From Conidiobolus coronatus NRRL 28638 (taxonomy: Eukaryota > Entomophthoromycota > Entomophthoromycetes > Entomophthorales > Conidiobolaceae): a stretch of DNA of 64,000 bases. The notes under the pieces were generated by a model. That model searched no databases. It was not told where the DNA came from and saw only the letters and a program-made list of their open reading frames with translations. How positions within the stretch are numbered: position 1 is the first letter of the stretch; each line of letters starts with the position of its first letter. The stretch is from NCBI GenBank assembly GCA_001566745.1, contig KQ964512.1, forward strand, positions 40,391 to 104,390, given 5' to 3'. Below are positions 1-10,376 of this stretch, in pieces. The translations under genes and the position numbers were made by a program.

Positions 1-1215
1 TTGGTGAGTAAAATTACCGCCACATTGAGTGATTCTGGCTAAAACTAGGAAAATAAGTCCAAAAATTTTAGGTCTATTTATAATATTTTGATTTTAATAT
101 AATTGATAAGTGTTTAACAATTTCTTTTATTAATTAAAGCTGATAATAACTCGCTTGTATTAAATAATAAAAATGTACATATTACATGCAAAAATTGAGT
201 TAATTTAACCAGAATCATCCACATGTATTTTAAACAAAAATAACACATTTAATCGTGGTTAGTTTATCAAGCAGTTATAGAGTTAAAATATAACAAAGTA
301 GCTTCTAAGATTAAAACCTATGTTGATACATTACATACCAAATACTAACAAGGGTATAAGTACGTACACTAATAATTAACTTTTCAACCGAAATTCGATG
401 AATACGTCACTATAAAAACTAAATGATTTCTCTTAGATACCCATTGAACAGAACATAACTCAACTTGTATTGTATACGGCATACCTGGAATATTTTAAAT
501 ACTACGAAGTGCTAAAGATACTATTTTATCAGATACTTATTAAAGGTTCTAATAGTTCTTCTACAACGTAATCTTGAATAAAATACTCAATTTAAAACCA
601 CATACCCAAATTACCATTGAACGGACTAGAAGCTTGTAATTGCATATTCAAATATAAATCGTTACTGGAATTAAGAACAATTTATGATCCCCGCCTAATT
701 TCCATGACAATAAAATATTTAAAGCGATATAAACAAGCAAGACAATCTTATGCAAGCGTAGATAAGACAACCAAAAGGCTTGAACCTGTGTAACCCTTTA
801 AATGCAAAACATAAGTTTAAGGCAGCTGTGAAGGAACAAAGCCGCAGTTTCATATACAGCTAACTGGTTCATTGGGCTGAGGTAAATAAGTCGGTTTAAA
901 TATATATAGACCTTCCTTTATCTACGACACTTGTTGCCCATAGGAGTATACAACCGAAATTGTTTATTTATGGTATGCTAAAAGTTTGATATATCAATAA
1001 AATGAATATTAACCTGAGTAAATTACTTCCATTATACTAAAATTCGCTTTATATTTATGATAGCCTGTTAAAACTTGAGTTACGCAAATTTGGAAGCTTT
1101 TTTATTTACACCCACGGAGTTTGAGGACGTTGTTGTACATTGATGATTGCTAAGGATTCTTTCGTGTTTGAGTACGGGTATTATTATATTTTTATAATAT
1201 AGTTGGATCTGTTAA
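1..1215. other. AT-rich non-coding stretch
   Basis: No open frame of useful length and no protein-like reading in any frame. The base composition is strongly AT-rich. It forms the 3' flank of the minus-strand transposase gene. I looked for an inverted copy of the transposase's other flank (about 2,880-3,120) and saw none. Confidence 0.6.
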
Positions 1216-2871
1216 CTACATACTTTTGCTACTCGTAGAATGCGTACTGCGGGTTCGTTTCTTGCCTGGTTTAAACAACTCACCGCTGTAAACCGCACAT
1301 ACTTCCATTAATCGTTTTTCATCTTTGCAGAGAGATGCTATATATTTGAGTAGATCAACTTGACCCACTATTTCTTTGTAATAGGCACTATTTTCAGGGG
1401 GTTGTTTATTCAATTTATAGTACCTGTGCTTCAAATATTTACAGACAGGATCTTTATCGATATCCGACTCGTCCACCCACCTATTAGCTGAAGTGCCAAA
1501 ACCTTTCCAGGAAATATAATACTGTATAGTCCCACCGACTGTGGTTTTATGCGTCAATATTTTATTTATATTATGTCGTTCCTCTTTTTGGCTAGTATCT
1601 ATATCTTTATTATTGTTTAAAATTTGCTCCAAGGTTGTCTCTTTTAAACATACTTTACCAGTCTCTTCCTCAATTTTGTAATTAGCCAAAAAGGTTAAGT
1701 TTAGATTTTGGTCAAATTCAAAGTATCCAGCCCCATCACTATTTTCCGGAGGAATTAGAACAGCTTTTTCTTCGTAAAAATTGAAATTTTCATCAAGCCA
1801 TGCTCCGTTTTCGGGTGGTACCTCAATATTATACAGTTTTTGGAAGATAAAAATGTTCCTTAAAATCGCACATATTTTAACCTTCATATTTAATCTATTT
1901 ATGTCAGGTTCTCTAGACCTATTGATTTTATCTAAAAATTTAAATTGTTGATTTATATCCCTAAAGTTAGTCTCGATTCTGCCCCGAAATGCAGAAAAGC
2001 TTTTATTGAAGTTATCTCGATAACTTGCTTCCTCAGCTGTGAGCTTTTCATTGGTTTTTCTATAAGGTTTGCGGAACTGCTCCTTTTTTAAACCTAACTG
2101 TTCATTGTAAAAATATCCACCATCCGTACCCAGGACGTCTATACTTGAAAGAGTCTTACCAACATTCATCTTCAATAACATTGAATTATCACCGAGCAAG
2201 TTGCATGGTTCAGATTCAGATACTTGGAGAATTATGTTATCACGCGAAATGACAAACTGTGTGCGAAAGCCAGGCTTACCCAACTTCCGAGAATATCTCG
2301 CACGCTCACCATAATCCGTAATGTCCTCAAGAGACGTAACTGACCAGTCATAGCCGTCAACTATAGCAGTTATTGAATTAAGTTCTTGCGGGTTGTTTAA
2401 TATAGCGCTGATACGCCTAAACTCTGGTGAAGAGAACATATTTATAAGCCTATAATCTATGTCTTTTTCAAAAATTTCTCCTCTACTCGTATAAAATTTT
2501 GATTGAAGCTTGCTAAATGATGCGGGTGGGATAAACTCACCCATCTCACGACAACTTCTGCCAGTTACGAGGGCAAAAAGAAGAAGAAGTCCTTTGTCTA
2601 TGTGCTTCAATGGCCCGGGTAAATCGACGTCTACTTTTAGAATGTGCTCTAAGAAGTAATAGACTGGCAATACCCCTAACTTTTTATTTAAATATTTCCT
2701 AATGTCACCCATTTTAGATTCGGTGTAGGTTTTATATGGTGAATTTCTATGACGCTTAGTACTGGTAAATTTATTCCAACCATTGTTTATGAATTGCCAG
2801 TGACAGTCTTTGATTTTTTCCAATTCAAAATTATAAATTTTTTCGAGCTTCTTGATGTCATTAGTACCCAT
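1216..2871 (-). CDS. DDE transposase (PIF/Harbinger-like) with C-terminal chromodomain
   Basis: Intact 551-residue frame starting at ATG 2871. Residues about 88-130 look like the helix-turn-helix region before the catalytic core of DDE_Tnp_4 transposases. The core shows the expected order: an acidic motif IVDGYD (about 170-175), a conserved D in LLGDNS (225-230), TDGGY (249-253) and RGRIETNF (297-303). This gives a plausible intact D/D/E triad at D172, D250 and E300. Residues about 434-482 form a chromodomain, with an ILTHK strand followed by YYISWKGFG and NRWVDESDI. Chromodomains bind methylated histone tails and are known from chromovirus integrases, where they target insertion to heterochromatin. 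A basic tail ends the protein. The lack of stops and frameshifts suggests a young mobile copy or a domesticated gene. No terminal inverted repeats or target-site duplication could be recognised. The family call rests on motif order, not a search. Confidence 0.75.
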   Translation of the reverse strand: MGTNDIKKLEKIYNFELEKIKDCHWQFINNGWNKFTSTKRHRNSPYKTYTESKMGDIRKYLNKKLGVLPVYYFLEHILKVDVDLPGPLKHIDKGLLLLFALVTGRSCREMGEFIPPASFSKLQSKFYTSRGEIFEKDIDYRLINMFSSPEFRRISAILNNPQELNSITAIVDGYDWSVTSLEDITDYGERARYSRKLGKPGFRTQFVISRDNIILQVSESEPCNLLGDNSMLLKMNVGKTLSSIDVLGTDGGYFYNEQLGLKKEQFRKPYRKTNEKLTAEEASYRDNFNKSFSAFRGRIETNFRDINQQFKFLDKINRSREPDINRLNMKVKICAILRNIFIFQKLYNIEVPPENGAWLDENFNFYEEKAVLIPPENSDGAGYFEFDQNLNLTFLANYKIEEETGKVCLKETTLEQILNNNKDIDTSQKEERHNINKILTHKTTVGGTIQYYISWKGFGTSANRWVDESDIDKDPVCKYLKHRYYKLNKQPPENSAYYKEIVGQVDLLKYIASLCKDEKRLMEVCAVYSGELFKPGKKRTRSTHSTSSKSM

Positions 2872-5440
2872 ATTTGTATAATATTTTAATGTTTTTATAT
2901 TATATAAAAATCCAATTTTTAATTCTTATCTTTTTATATAGGTTCCATCCTACTTTCAAATATAGCATCACCCATGCTTGTGATATTTTGTTACCACCAA
3001 CTATCTCTAGAGCTTAAAGTCTTTACCGAGATAAGTATAATGGGTCGCTATAATACAAAGCCTTCAAAATAACTTGGGTTGCCCCTTAGACTGTTTACTT
3101 TCCGTCTTCCATGGAAGAATATTATCAGAAAGGTGTAGATTTGGACTTAGATTGTGGCCTGCTAGAAAAAGAGGATGAATTGCGAGAGTTGAGACCAATC
3201 AGCCGAAATGTTACTTTTACAGAAGTTCGCTTATACCATTAGTGAATTGGAATGAAGTTTAGTCAAAGATTACGGATTTAAAAGAGAGGAGAACGGTGGA
3301 GTAAGATATATATTATTCGTAGATGAAGCCAATCAAATCATCTGCATTTGTTCCCATAAATCCGGAAGTATTTCCGTTCGCTGTTCTTTATAATTACCTT
3401 TTTAATTTAATATTATTACTAATATTATTTTTTAGTTTCATCAACTTCTTTTCGGTTGCTAAATTCGCCTTTCTTTAGAATTTATGAATTCTTCTAAACC
3501 GATATTGTTGCGATGACGTTGCTACTTCTATCCACGGCAATAAACAAATTCGCGGTAATAAACAAATCAATGAATGGCTCAGTAAATGTTAAATAGAAGC
3601 TTTTACCTGGAAAGCATAGCGTCAGCATCTTATTAGTTTAAGTTTGAAATATTTTACTTGTAAATCCTTTTAAAAAATAAGATGTGCCCAAGGGTAATAG
3701 CAAAGGTAATACCAAGGGTAATATAGCTATCGCCTCAACGGTATCATTCGAGTAATTGGTAGGTGCAAGACAATTAGAGTTATCCGCATGTGGGTTAAAC
3801 TGTCTAAGGCCTCTGTAGAAGAGTCACTAAGTCTATGTCTATGGAATGGTCTGCTACTACCTATGATAATCTACACATGAGTTCTTGTAGGCTACAGAAG
3901 ATATAAAGCTAACATAAAATGTGAATTGTGATTCCCAATATTGTATCTGATTTTGACTTGCATGACTTATATTTCCAAATTCTTCTGTATGCAACCCAGT
4001 CGCCTAAATAACTATTTTACTTGCTGTTCTGTAGAGTATTCTACCGAAGACCCCATGCCATGAAAATACGATGATACTATGTAACCTTGAGAAACTTCTC
4101 ACGACTATAACTATACTTGTATTTCTTGATAGATACTTTGTGTTGTCTACTTTCATAAAGTTAGTGAATCCGTCTTCATACTTTCAGGAACTACAACTCT
4201 GTAAAATGACTGTCTAGATTTAGAGCCTGCAATCATCAATAATCTTTTTCATATATCTGAGGGGTAGGTAGATATCATCTAAAGTGTATGAGCTGATAAC
4301 AATTGTACATTGTGATAATAAACAGTATCTCATAGTAGCGTGGTGTGGTGTTATTGAAGGCCCTGTAGAATTGGAAACACACTATAAATAGAACTTACCC
4401 ATGATAGTATATATTTGTATTAATGACATGGGAGGAATGTCGACAGTGTAGAGTATTGTCTAACCGCTAACACAAGCTTTCTTAAGCTCGGATCACTTCC
4501 TAGAGGAGGATATTGGCAAAACTAGCAATATAGATAGATCTAACAATTTGCTAGAGAATGGAGATAAAGGAGGCACCATCGCTGTTGAGAACGAGTTATT
4601 TAGGAGAAATGATTAAGTTGGCTCTAAATATGGATTGGTAGTTGCAGCTAAACACCGCCTGCTAATCCTTATAGGGATACACCAGTGTATGGGCCACAAT
4701 TATACTGTATAGCTTATAAACTAGATGGTGTAGAACATATGCAGTACAATGATTTTAGAATGCAGGTAAACCTGATAATACGAGATCATCTATGGGTGAT
4801 AATTAAAAATTATATGAGCTTTCCATAGCAGACTTATTTAGCAAGAGGGGGTTTCCCTCCATGTTCTAGAATTACACCTGCAGTATGATGTACACGTGAA
4901 TAGTGTAAAAGCTGGACTACAATAGTTCCGATTCTAAATCTGATGAAGATTAGAGTAGTGCAAGTTATGATGAATAAGAATCGCAGCATGGTTTAGTAGC
5001 TTGACTAGCAATAAATCTTCGATAGTGGCTATTAGATATAGTATCTTTCGTCTACGGAAACGTATAAGCCTTAAAGCTTCTACAACTAAAAGTTTATAGA
5101 ATATAGTTGAAGTTGGCATTGGATGTGCAGTATATGGGAAATTGATGGCGTCTTGAGAGAAAATAATAGACTTAACATTATTTATAAGAGAGTAAACAAC
5201 GTAAATTTGTTTATTGCTAATAATATTGAGTCATCCACAGAATATCCAAAGCCTATTCCAACGTTAACTCTTCTCTCAAGTCCCACATCTTCAACACAAC
5301 TGACAATTTCACAAACTAGCTTTGCTGTAACGTGTACACTGCATTTTAAGATTTTCAAACTACTAAATTTAATAAAGAGCCAATTCCTACAAAGATTCAA
5401 GTACTATCTGAACTATCTAACTGTATTGGAAAATGCTTAA
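2872..5440. other. Non-coding / degenerate DNA
   Basis: About 2.6 kb without a credible gene. Short protein-like stretches appear, such as a plus-strand one near 3,110-3,390 with KDYGFKREENGGVRYILFVD, and another near 4,670-4,800. Stops interrupt both and I recognise neither. Two overlapping opposite-strand frames at 4,934-5,440 look like chance frames in AT-rich DNA. The region is plausibly old transposon sequence beside the transposase gene. Confidence 0.4.
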
Positions 5441-6475
5441 CTACTTGACGTTGAAATCGAAATCTTACTATGTTGTAGTTACAGGACACACATAATGTAA
5501 ACCTTACATAAAAGATAAAACAAATTCCAATGTTTAGTTAACTCTTGACTAGGCTTGGGGTGGCCAAATTGGCCGTATTGTGTCGTCTTATGTTTTAAAA
5601 GTATAAACTACAAAAAATGTATACACTTATTGGCATTTTAGTATTAAGTATTTCAAACAACCTTGATTACTACCGAGTTTATACCATGGAAATCACTATC
5701 GGTAATAAGCGTTCCACGACACATAACGGACTTTGAGTTTGAGTTGGAGTATTTGAAATACTTGTTAAAGCTGTTAAATTTAATGCTTTAATTTCGTGTA
5801 TTGAGTAATTTACGCAAATACTTATCCTCTACTTTACGGGCAATCAAAGCATCAGCTATGTAAACAACCACAGACAGCAAATTAGATAGACTAGCTGAAT
5901 AATTAGCTAAAAATTAAGCAAAACCAGTGCAGCACGTGTAACTGCAAGGCGACAGATAATTGTATGCAAAGAACTTGATTTTGGATGATTTATTAATATT
6001 AAAATGCTTGGGTTACTGTTGCATTATTGTAAGCAAGCTTCATGATCTATGGAGGATTCACACAACCCTTCAATAAAAAGTCTTTTCTCCTTCTGATCCC
6101 CTCCAAGTATCTCTTGCTTAAGAGCTTGAAAAAGCCTACCAATCATTATTATTCGAGTTAGATTTCTTTTTCTTAATTCAAGTAGGTAACTCAAAGGTTA
6201 TTTTATTGATCAATCTAAAATGTTGTCTTTAATAGAATTACCTGTCTTTTCTGGTTTTGTAACTCCGATCTTCTTTGGTTCAACATACTTTCTCGAAGAA
6301 ACTGTAACAATGCTTAGATTGGAGGTTCAAGGCAGTGCTGTTAGTAGGTGCTAGTAATGGAATACGAGTGTATTGTAGACAATATATCACAATCTGAATT
6401 TGCAATCCTTTTCAAAATGATGCTTCATAATAATCATGTCCAATTTATCGAATTTAGCTCAGTTTTAAGTAATAT
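5441..6475. other. Non-coding stretch
   Basis: About 1 kb with no recognisable coding, repeat or RNA feature. It lies between degenerate DNA and the cysteinyl-tRNA synthetase fragment. Confidence 0.5.
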
Positions 6476-7020
6476 CTAATTACCAACAACCCTTGCCTTC
6501 CAGGCTGTATAATAGTTAGGTTCCAATTTGGCGTAGTAGTGGTTGGGGTTGGCGTCGAAAGCAGCAGTATCAAAGTAAACAGAGCCTTCTACTTCATAAC
6601 ATCAGCTTTGTAATTTATAATTAATTTAGGGTCGACTCCTTCTTTATCTAGTTGAGAAGCAAGTGATTGGAGGTCAGTACTCTTCAATTTATCATTGGCA
6701 AATAATTCAAAAGCAGTTTCAAGATCAGTAATTAAACTTTGATCAATGCTGGTTTTATTTTGAGCATATTGGTTATAAAGGTAATGTTGTCTAGCTCTAA
6801 CAATAATCTAAATATCAATACTAACCTAGCGTGACCCATATGAGCGGCATCATAAACTGTAGGACCACAGTTATACCATTTGACTAACTAACTTTCCTTT
6901 AGCAGGAACGAAAGGAACCTAGCAATGATTTTAATATTGAATATAAACTTTAAGTTGAGAACTATCCTGATCGGGATTAATAGGAGCAGTCCATTTAGGA
7001 AGCTCTCTAGAAAGTTTTTC
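6476..7020 (-). pseudogene. Cysteinyl-tRNA synthetase fragment
   Basis: Read on the minus strand, pieces match the eukaryotic/fungal cysteinyl-tRNA synthetase in order. First comes an N-terminal WTAPINPDQDSSQLKVY stretch (about 7,000-6,950). Then [11 protein letters not shown] and the class I HIGH-like region [15 protein letters not shown] (about 6,910-6,830). Next is [18 protein letters not shown] (about 6,800-6,750), then CYEVEGSVYFDTAAFDA and HYYAKLEP (about 6,600-6,510). The pieces lie in different frames with stops between them. About 30 residues expected between the HIGH region and VRARQ are missing. It cannot encode an enzyme, and a functional copy must lie elsewhere. Confidence 0.85.
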
Positions 7021-7390
7021 TTGATTGATTAATTTTACTAGGCTTAATAACTTTATATATTGTTGATATTCCTCTTTTTATCATTAAGCGATAATTTTAA
7101 ACTAGAAATTTCCTTATTAATCGGAGGAAAAGAGATATAAGGGAGAGAGTCCTGGGCATACCCTTAAAGGATTTACCAAAAAATAAACCCCAGCAACTCT
7201 TATTAGTAGAAATATCCCGCGCCAGCCCTTTGAAGTATGGTTGTTGAAGGGACATATTTAAAGCGACCCTACAACGGATTTGAACGGAATTCTTGGCATT
7301 ACTACCTAGAGAAGGAATATTTGCTTGATATTAAGTCACTTAGCTAATATTTTAATTGAATATTAATTCGGCTTTTAAACAAACAAAATT
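7021..7390. other. Intergenic DNA upstream of the SDR gene
   Basis: No gene seen. The last 60 bases before the SDR start are AT-rich, as expected of a promoter/5' leader, and the start is preceded by AAACAAAATT. Confidence 0.4.
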
Positions 7391-8353
7391 ATGCCTATTA
7401 AAATTTTAGTTACAGGTGGGTCAGGATTTTTTGGGTTTAGATTAGTTAACCATTTGTTAGAACAAGGTTATACTGTTGTTACTTCTGTACGTTCAGAAAA
7501 TCCCAATAAAGTTAAAAAACTATATAATCTCCAAGAAAAATATAGAGATAAATTGTCTATATGTATAGCCGATTTAATGGTTTTAAATAGCTTTGATAAA
7601 CCATGTTCTAAGGTTGATGTGGTTATGCACACTGCTACACCTGTTATTTTAGATGAGATTGAAGACTATGAAAATCAGCTGTATAAACCTGCAGTACAAG
7701 GTACCCAAAATATACTCGATTCTTGTCTTAAATCAAACAAAGTTAAGGTTATAATCTATACATCTTCTGTAGGTACAATGGCCTCACATTATCCTGATCC
7801 AGGAGTATACAATGAATCTTCATGGCAACAAGTTGATAAATTGGAAGATAGTCCTTACCATTATTCAAAGATTCAGGCTGAAAAGTTGTTTTTGAAGTTT
7901 ATAGAAGATAACCCAAAATTCAGAGGCATTGTTATTAACCCTGGTGCCATAATGGGTCCCTACACCAACTATGAGTTAGAGATGCTAAGCCCTTACCAAG
8001 TAAACAATGATTTTGATAATCATGTCAACAATAAAATAAAATTAGAAAATTATTATAAAGATTATTTTCCTTTTATTGATGTCAGGGATTTGGCTAAAGC
8101 TCATGAACTAAGCATGAACAATCCCAATGCTAATGGAAGGTTTGTATTAGTATCGGCTAGAATAAATTGGAGAGAAATATTACTTTATTTAAACAAAATA
8201 TATCCTAATATAAGAGTATGTGATGGTGAAAATAATAAAGATGTCATTTACGATTCAACTAAAGCAGAAAAAGTTTTAGGTATTAAATTCAATAAATGGG
8301 AAGATACTATCGAAGACACAGCAAAACAACTTGTAAGTAACACTAACTTTTAA
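7391..8353 (+). CDS. NAD(P)-dependent extended SDR (epimerase / dihydroflavonol-4-reductase-like)
   Basis: Intact 320-residue protein from ATG 7391. The N-terminal Rossmann motif is VTGGSGFFG (about 7-15). The YxxxK catalytic pair appears as YHYSK (about 156-160), with the upstream serine in YTSSVGT. PGAIMGP follows in the substrate-proximal region. Length and motif order fit the extended short-chain dehydrogenases of the dihydroflavonol-4-reductase / yeast Gre2 methylglyoxal-reductase group, which reduce carbonyls with NADPH. The substrate cannot be read from the sequence. The gene stands alone between decayed fragments, so it looks like an accessory metabolic gene. A truncated, bacterial-looking SDR at 33.4 kb belongs to the same superfamily but is not a close copy. 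Confidence 0.85.
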   Translation: MPIKILVTGGSGFFGFRLVNHLLEQGYTVVTSVRSENPNKVKKLYNLQEKYRDKLSICIADLMVLNSFDKPCSKVDVVMHTATPVILDEIEDYENQLYKPAVQGTQNILDSCLKSNKVKVIIYTSSVGTMASHYPDPGVYNESSWQQVDKLEDSPYHYSKIQAEKLFLKFIEDNPKFRGIVINPGAIMGPYTNYELEMLSPYQVNNDFDNHVNNKIKLENYYKDYFPFIDVRDLAKAHELSMNNPNANGRFVLVSARINWREILLYLNKIYPNIRVCDGENNKDVIYDSTKAEKVLGIKFNKWEDTIEDTAKQLVSNTNF

Positions 8354-8867
8354 AAGCCAAATCAGAATTAAACTTTTCCTAAAACTATTTCTCTAGATGC
8401 AACCAACTCAGCCATACTTCTCCAAATATTTCTAATACTCCGTCTAAGTAATCGTTAGGATTAGTACAAATTCTTCGATTATTTTTTTCTTTCTTCACTA
8501 TCTCCATTAAAATTTGGTTCAGAATAAAAGGTAGCAGTTATAATATTTTCTGTATCTGGTTTACCTTTCCCCTTGTGGACATCTGCCAGCGTACAAAGCA
8601 AGTATATTTATCCAAATCATCTAATTATTTTCCAAGATATCCTACCTCGCAGATCTAAGCCTATCATTTTAGTAATTGAAAAAATAAAACATCTTGTGCC
8701 GTCTAGCTTCGGCATATTAAATGGAGTTATACTTTCTTTGACTAAACTTACAAGAAATCTTTGTGCTTTTATATAAGAATAAACATTGAACTCTACTTCC
8801 TTCCTCAAAGCTATCGATAGCAATAACTATGATATCACCGTCGTATCGCACAGAAATTACTTCTTAT
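8354..8867. other. Degenerate coding-like DNA, unidentified
   Basis: The minus strand shows short protein-like runs such as ICTNPNDYLDGVLEIFGEVW and TENIITATFYSEPNFNGDSE in shifting frames with stops. This suggests a decayed gene I cannot name. The overlapping frames at 8,573-8,823 on both strands are not credible genes. Confidence 0.3.
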
Positions 8868-9359
8868 TCACTCCTCTTTTACCAAGTTGTACCTACGGTA
8901 CTTTAGAACATCGTAGTATTGTTGAAGCTGAATTAATTGAGCAAAGTTAGTTTGGAGGAGTTCCCAGTGAGACTTAGTGAAACTCCAGGTAGTACGACGG
9001 CCCTTAGGGTTAGCACCACAGTAAACGAATACACGGAATAAGTCTTGAGAGCGTACAGCGTCTGAAATAGCGAATTGGAGGGTTTCTTGGGCTAATTCAG
9101 GGTGAGGAGTAGTACCAAGAGCAATACGATCTACAGATGAAAGAACTTCCTTCTTGGAAATCAATTCACCTAACTTCTTAAGGTTGTCAGCAGGATATTG
9201 AACTCTGAACATAGAGTAGAATCCATAGTTCAAGACAAAGTAATCAGCACCTTCAGGTAATTCAATTCTAGTAGTATTAATTCTAGTAGTATTTTCATGT
9301 AAAACTTCTTGAGAGGCTTTAGATTCACCGGTGGTTAATAAACCAAGGGGATTCCACCA
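8868..9359 (-). pseudogene. M1 aminopeptidase C-terminal fragment (internally deleted)
   Basis: An open frame of about 164 codons with no proper start. It begins WWNPLGLLTTG and continues through ADYFVLNYGFYSMFRVQYP, which matches the region after the catalytic domain of puromycin-sensitive/Ape2-type M1 aminopeptidases. After LSSVDRI it jumps to ALGTTPHPELAQETLQFAIS, DAVRSQDLFRVF and TTWSFTKSHWELL, which belong much nearer the C-terminus of the ERAP1_C domain. Roughly 200 or more residues are missing, yet the frame is kept. The HExxH zinc site is absent, so it is non-functional. Confidence 0.88.
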
Positions 9360-9432
9360 AAGTTGCTTACTTTTTACTTATAGCTTGTTTACAGCTGAAT
9401 AAAGATTTGACACCTGTTAATCCAATAACCAC
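9360..9432. other. Junction between two gene fragments
   Basis: About 70 bases separate the minus-strand aminopeptidase fragment from the plus-strand P4-ATPase fragment. No feature seen. Confidence 0.4.
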
Positions 9433-9903
9433 TTGGACGCCTCTGCTAATAATATTCACCATTTCAGCTATAAAAGTATTAAAAGTAGCCAAATTAGAGT
9501 GGGTGATATTATTAAAATCGAGGAAGGAGGGGAAGTTCCATGTGATCTGGTTATTTTAAATTGTACCAATACAAATGATCCAAGCACTCAGACTGCTTTT
9601 ATTCAAACTGCCAATTTGGATGGTGAGACAAGCTTAAAACCTAGAAGGAATAATTGAGTGTCCGTTACCGAATCCCAACTTTAATGATTTTAACTCAAGA
9701 ATAGTAGCTAATCCAAATAGATCCGACTCAAACTCTAATAACATAATTTCAATTTCATCTTCACAACTAATCCCTCAAGGATCTTTCTTAGTACAAACAA
9801 CTTCAATCCTAGGGATTGTAGTATATACTTTTATATTACTATTTTTAAATATATTTACTAATTTGTATTAAGTGATAAAACAGGGACTTTAACTGAAAAA
9901 CCT
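9433..9903 (+). pseudogene. P4-type ATPase (phospholipid flippase) fragment
   Basis: The first part reads YKSIKSSQIRVGDIIKIEEG, VPCDLVILNCTN and TANLDGETSLKPR. This is the actuator-domain signature of P4-ATPases, including the DGET phosphatase loop. After a stop near 9,657 the similarity resumes as IPQGSFLVQTTSILGIVVYTF. It then jumps to the phosphorylation motif SDKTGTLTEK at 9,871-9,900. The sequence normally between these motifs is shortened and frames change. The transmembrane core and nucleotide-binding domain are gone. It is a decayed duplicate of a flippase gene. Confidence 0.85.
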
Positions 9904-10376
9904 TTATTAAGAATAATAGAAATATTACATTAATAATTCTTATGTTTTACTTTTAAAGTCTCTAGGTATAGAAGGGTGCCCCTTTACTTGAATTGCCTTT
10001 GGTTTGTTTAAAATGTTTATCTCCCAGCACTGCCTTACAAGGAGAGAATGCCTGGACAGCTCTCTAGGAGATTAAAAAAAAAAGAATCCTAGGCACCTTT
10101 TAATAATACTTAACATTGTTTTTATACCCAGGTAAGGTAATAGACAGGCAACACCTCTAAGATTTAAAATGCCTAAACCATAAATCTGACTGTTATTACT
10201 AGGGATGGCCCTTGGAGTTTTGCAGCTCCGCAAAAGTAACATCCGGCTTCTTGAACTGTATTAAAAGAAGGAATAGCAACCAAAATTATTGATTCTAAGG
10301 GCTATAGAGCTAACATTTGATGTAGTCCAAGATAAGAAAAATATGTTTGAATCATTTAATCAAGCTACACTCTTTC
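9904..10376. other. Non-coding DNA downstream of the MOB4 gene
   Basis: No gene recognised. Contains a poly-A run near 10,073-10,084. It would include the 3' end of the minus-strand MOB4 transcript. Confidence 0.4.

Noticed and set aside
2872-3120. Search for terminal inverted repeats flanking the chromodomain transposase
   Set aside because: AT-rich similarity between the two flanks is at background level; no convincing TIR or target duplication.
4934-5440. Overlapping opposite-strand open frames (61, 105 and 72 codons)
   Set aside because: AT-rich sequence, no domain, mutually overlapping frames and unremarkable composition; most likely chance.
8573-8823. Two frames on opposite strands over the same DNA
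   Set aside because: Mirror-image frames with no domain; at best relics of an unidentified pseudogene.
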